From positions 3,410,001-3,474,000 of the forward strand of contig NC_008268.1 of NCBI RefSeq assembly GCF_000014565.1: a stretch of DNA of 64,000 nt, in the 5' to 3' direction. The notes below the pieces were generated by a model. That model was not told the origin of the DNA. It was given only the letters and a program-made list of their open reading frames with translations, and did not search any database. Below, piece by piece: positions 61,066-64,000 of the stretch. A program made the translations under genes and the position numbers. Position 1 is the stretch's first letter. Each line of letters begins with the position of its first letter. The stretch comes from Rhodococcus jostii RHA1. Its GTDB lineage: Bacteria > Actinomycetota > Actinomycetes > Mycobacteriales > Mycobacteriaceae.

Positions 61066-62247
61066 GTGCGAGCAGTCACGTGGCAAGGCAAACGAAAGGT
61101 CAGCGTCGACACCGTCGCCGATCCGAAGATCGAACACCCGACCGACGCCATCATCAAGGTCACGACGACGAACATCTGCGGTTCCGATCTGCACCTGTAC
61201 GAAACTCTCGGCCCGTTCATGGGAGAAGGGGACATCCTCGGCCACGAACCGATGGGGATCGTCGAGGAGGTCGGCACGGCGGCGGGCAACCTGAAGGTCG
61301 GCGACCGCGTCGTGATCCCGTTCCAGATCTCGTGCGGCGACTGCTTCATGTGCAACTTGCAGCTGTACACGCAGTGTGAGACGACGCAGGTTCGCGAGCA
61401 GGGCATGGGAGCGGCATTGTTCGGTTTCTCCAAGCTCTACGGCGAGGTGCCGGGAGGACAAGCCGAGTACCTGCGTGTTCCGCAGGCCCAGTTCACTCAC
61501 ATCACAGTGCCCGAGGGCCCGCCGGATTCCCGTTTCGTCTATCTGTCCGATGTGCTGCCCACGGCGTGGCAATCCGTCGAGTACGCCGCGATCCCCGAAG
61601 GCGGGTCGGTCACCGTGCTCGGCCTCGGACCGATCGGAGACATGGCAGCGCGCGTCGCCCACCACAAGGGCGCACGGGTCATCGCCGTCGACAACGTCCC
61701 CGAGCGCCTTGCTCGCGCCAAGGCCCGGGGCATCGAAACCCTGAACCTGGACGAACACGGCGGCGATCTCGCCGACGTCATCCGCGACGCGACCGACGGC
61801 CGTGGCACCGACTCGGTGATCGACGCGGTCGGCATGGAGGCGCACGGTTCACCGATCGGCAAACTCGCCCAGCAGATCGTCGGGTATCTTCCCGATGCGG
61901 TCGCGGCGCCGCTCATGCAGAAGGCGGGGGTCGACCGTCTCGGCGCGCTGTATTCGGCGATCGACATCGTTCGTCGCGGAGGCACCATCTCCATCATCGG
62001 GGTCTACGGCGGCATGGCCGACCCGATTCCCATGCTCACCCTGTTCGACAAGCAGATTCAGCTGCGCATGGGCCAGGCCAACATCAAGAAGTGGGTCGAC
62101 GACATCATGCCGCTCCTCGGCGACGACGACCCGCTCGGCGTCGACACTTTCGCCACTCACGAACTCCCCCTCGAACAGGCACCCCACGCCTACGAGATCT
62201 TCCAGAAGAAGCAGGACGGGGCGGTGAAGATCCAGCTCAAACCCTGA
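61066..62247 (+). CDS. Zinc-dependent alcohol dehydrogenase (glutathione-independent formaldehyde-dehydrogenase-like)
   Basis: 393 aa. Catalytic zinc site: NICGSDLHLYE (Cys37), GHEPMG (His/Glu about 66-67). The structural zinc lobe is incomplete: CGDCFMCNLQLYTQC keeps four Cys. NAD motif GLGPIGDMAA (about 186-195). The PTAWQSVEYAAIPEGG segment and long insert are typical of FdhA-like dehydrogenases. GTG start after GAGAGG. May oxidise alcohols or aldehydes; adjacent to the aromatic alcohol oxidase but separated by a strong terminator. Confidence 0.85.
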   Translation: MRAVTWQGKRKVSVDTVADPKIEHPTDAIIKVTTTNICGSDLHLYETLGPFMGEGDILGHEPMGIVEEVGTAAGNLKVGDRVVIPFQISCGDCFMCNLQLYTQCETTQVREQGMGAALFGFSKLYGEVPGGQAEYLRVPQAQFTHITVPEGPPDSRFVYLSDVLPTAWQSVEYAAIPEGGSVTVLGLGPIGDMAARVAHHKGARVIAVDNVPERLARAKARGIETLNLDEHGGDLADVIRDATDGRGTDSVIDAVGMEAHGSPIGKLAQQIVGYLPDAVAAPLMQKAGVDRLGALYSAIDIVRRGGTISIIGVYGGMADPIPMLTLFDKQIQLRMGQANIKKWVDDIMPLLGDDDPLGVDTFATHELPLEQAPHAYEIFQKKQDGAVKIQLKP

Positions 62248-62262
62248 AAAACTCAGGCGCAA

Positions 62263-62308
62263 GCGGCGGTGGCCGGGATCCCGTGACGGGTATCCCGGCC
62301 ACCGCCGC
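62263..62308 (+). terminator. Very strong terminator after the zinc dehydrogenase
   Basis: 17-bp exact arms GCGGCGGTGGCCGGGAT (62263-62279) and ATCCCGGCCACCGCCGC (62292-62308), 12-nt loop, followed by CGTTTT. Confidence 0.85.
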
Positions 62309-62528
62309 CGTTTTGCGCAAACCGGATAGACCTCTCTGCGAGAATCCCGCTGACCAGCATGGATGCCGGGGAAATCCGAGTCACGCCCGGCGCATAGCGG
62401 ATTGCTCCTTTCGGTGACGGCCCTCACACTTGTAAGCAAGGAAACCTGATATTCAGCGAACAGCTGTCGCAGGTCTTGCGTACGACCCGGCCGCAGCGAG
62501 GCGGCCGCCGAACGAGGAGCAGTCAAGA

Positions 62529-64000
62529 ATGACGCGAACCCTTCCCCCAGGCGTTTCCGACGAGCGATTCGACGCGGCGCTCCAGCGCTTCCGCGACGTC
62601 GTCGGCGACAAATGGGTCCTGTCGACCGCAGACGAACTCGAAGCGTTCCGCGACCCGTACCCGGTCGGCGCCGCCGAGGCCAACCTGCCGTCGGCCGTCG
62701 TCTCACCGGAGTCGACCGAGCAGGTCCAGGACATCGTCCGGATCGCCAACGAGTACGGCATCCCCCTCTCCCCGGTCTCGACCGGAAAGAACAACGGTTA
62801 CGGCGGCGCCGCCCCGAGGCTGTCGGGTTCGGTGATCGTCAAGACCGGCGAGCGGATGAACCGAATCCTCGAGGTCAACGAGAAGTACGGCTACGCACTG
62901 CTCGAACCCGGGGTCACCTACTTCGACCTGTACGAGTACCTCCAGAGCCACGATTCCGGCCTGATGCTCGACTGTCCCGACCTGGGATGGGGCAGCGTGG
63001 TGGGAAACACCCTGGACCGCGGCGTCGGGTACACCCCGTACGGCGATCACTTCATGTGGCAGACGGGACTGGAAGTGGTCCTGCCGCAGGGTGAAGTGAT
63101 GCGCACCGGGATGGGCGCACTGCCCGGCAGCGACGCGTGGCAATTGTTCCCCTACGGGTTCGGCCCCTTCCCGGACGGCATGTTCACCCAGTCGAATCTC
63201 GGGATCGTCACCAAGATGGGGATCGCCCTGATGCAGCGGCCGCCCGCGTCGCAGTCGTTCCTGATCACCTTCGACAAGGAGGAGGATCTCGAGCAGATCG
63301 TCGACATCATGCTGCCGCTGCGCATCAATATGGCTCCGCTGCAGAATGTTCCGGTGCTGCGCAACATCTTCATGGACGCGGCCGCGGTGTCGAAGCGCAC
63401 CGAGTGGTTCGACGGCGACGGGCCGATGCCGGCCGAGGCGATCGAGAGGATGAAGAAGGATCTCGATCTCGGGTTCTGGAACTTCTACGGCACCCTGTAC
63501 GGACCTCCGCCGCTGATCGAGATGTACTACGGGATGATCAAGGAGGCGTTCGGCAAGATTCCCGGTGCCCGCTTCTTCACACACGAGGAACGTGACGACC
63601 GCGGTGGACATGTGTTGCAGGACAGGCACAAGATCAACAACGGCATCCCCAGCCTGGACGAACTGCAACTCCTGGACTGGGTGCCCAACGGCGGGCACAT
63701 CGGATTCTCCCCGGTGTCGGCGCCGGACGGTCGCGAGGCGATGAAGCAGTTCGAGATGGTCCGCAACCGCGCCAACGAATACAACAAGGACTACGCCGCG
63801 CAATTCATCATCGGGCTCCGCGAGATGCACCACGTGTGCCTGTTCATCTACGACACGGCGATCCCCGAGGCCCGTGAGGAAATCCTGCAGATGACGAAGG
63901 TCCTCGTCCGCGAGGCCGCCGAAGCGGGCTACGGCGAATACCGCACCCACAACGCCCTGATGGACGACGTGATGGCGACGTTCAACTGGGGCGACGGTGC
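62529..64000 (+). CDS. eugO: Eugenol/vanillyl-alcohol oxidase (4-phenol oxidising, VAO family), 3' end beyond window
   Basis: 490 codons in window. FAD_binding_4 motif PVSTGKNNGYGG (82-93), CPDLGWGSVVGN (149-160) and WVPNGGHIGFSPV. The last places a histidine at exactly residue 390, the covalent flavin site reported for R. jostii RHA1 EUGO; Asp151 is the expected quinone-methide acid. It oxidises para-alkyl/allyl phenols such as vanillyl alcohol and eugenol with O2. ATG follows CGAGGAG. As far as I recall the sequence is nearly the same as EUGO. Confidence 0.95.
   Translation, partial: MTRTLPPGVSDERFDAALQRFRDVVGDKWVLSTADELEAFRDPYPVGAAEANLPSAVVSPESTEQVQDIVRIANEYGIPLSPVSTGKNNGYGGAAPRLSGSVIVKTGERMNRILEVNEKYGYALLEPGVTYFDLYEYLQSHDSGLMLDCPDLGWGSVVGNTLDRGVGYTPYGDHFMWQTGLEVVLPQGEVMRTGMGALPGSDAWQLFPYGFGPFPDGMFTQSNLGIVTKMGIALMQRPPASQSFLITFDKEEDLEQIVDIMLPLRINMAPLQNVPVLRNIFMDAAAVSKRTEWFDGDGPMPAEAIERMKKDLDLGFWNFYGTLYGPPPLIEMYYGMIKEAFGKIPGARFFTHEERDDRGGHVLQDRHKINNGIPSLDELQLLDWVPNGGHIGFSPVSAPDGREAMKQFEMVRNRANEYNKDYAAQFIIGLREMHHVCLFIYDTAIPEAREEILQMTKVLVREAAEAGYGEYRTHNALMDDVMATFNWGDG

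Overview
The window is high-GC actinobacterial DNA, almost certainly from Rhodococcus (R. jostii / R. opacus / R. wratislaviensis group). It has three WhiB-family genes, an LpqH-type lipoprotein, an MmpL-type exporter and many catabolic genes. Its right edge carries a gene I recognise, from memory and by its covalent-flavin His390, as the eugenol/vanillyl-alcohol oxidase EUGO of R. jostii RHA1.

Layout. 1-5.6 kb is a glycolate/glyoxylate-to-glycerate island: hyi-glxR-gcl leftward (gcl cut by the edge); glycolate-oxidase-type glcD, a decayed permease tail and glycerate kinase rightward. A second, intact module (GntR, lactate/glycolate permease, glcD) lies at 9.4-13.3 kb. Between them are a WhiB gene, an MFS exporter, a GntR regulator with an operator over its own start, and an IS256 fragment.

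13.3-19.3 kb is mostly debris: an N-truncated LuxR-type ATPase regulator, a frameshifted IS256-family element, and a shattered ATP-dependent DNA ligase.

19.4-29.1 kb is a catabolic cluster: a tandem-TetR regulator, then enoyl-CoA hydratase, two acyl-CoA dehydrogenases, acyl-CoA ligase, Baeyer-Villiger monooxygenase, a frameshifted Dabb-domain gene, an SMP-30 lactonase and an SDR cut off by IS30. Read in chemical order it suggests ketone -> lactone/ester -> hydroxy acid -> CoA thioester -> beta-oxidation.

29.1-32.3 kb is a mobile-element graveyard: an IS30 gene carrying an internally deleted group II intron, a second WhiB gene, and a TspO-like fragment abutting an acyl-CoA dehydrogenase fragment. 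32.4-38.9 kb holds a 1278-aa secreted beta-propeller protein with 126-bp tandem repeats, and an upstream LuxR/ATPase regulator with a perfect 18-bp palindrome between them. 39-45.3 kb is gene-poor: two members of an unknown family (one broken), MerR, a third WhiB, micro-ORFs, an amidohydrolase tail and a DUF1801 gene.

46-64 kb looks like stable chromosome: MmpL/MarR pair, a membrane protein, LpqH lipoprotein, a tight three-gene operon of unknown function ending in a TPR protein, enteric-type ahpC-ahpF, a stand-alone CHAT (caspase-like) protein, VOC protein, a frameshifted flavin monooxygenase with divergent TetR and twin operators, a quinol-monooxygenase-like gene, a zinc alcohol dehydrogenase and the EUGO gene. 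The TPR operon plus the CHAT protein is the best candidate for an undescribed system. Several otherwise intact genes differ from an open frame by a single indel, so sequencing error must be weighed against real decay.
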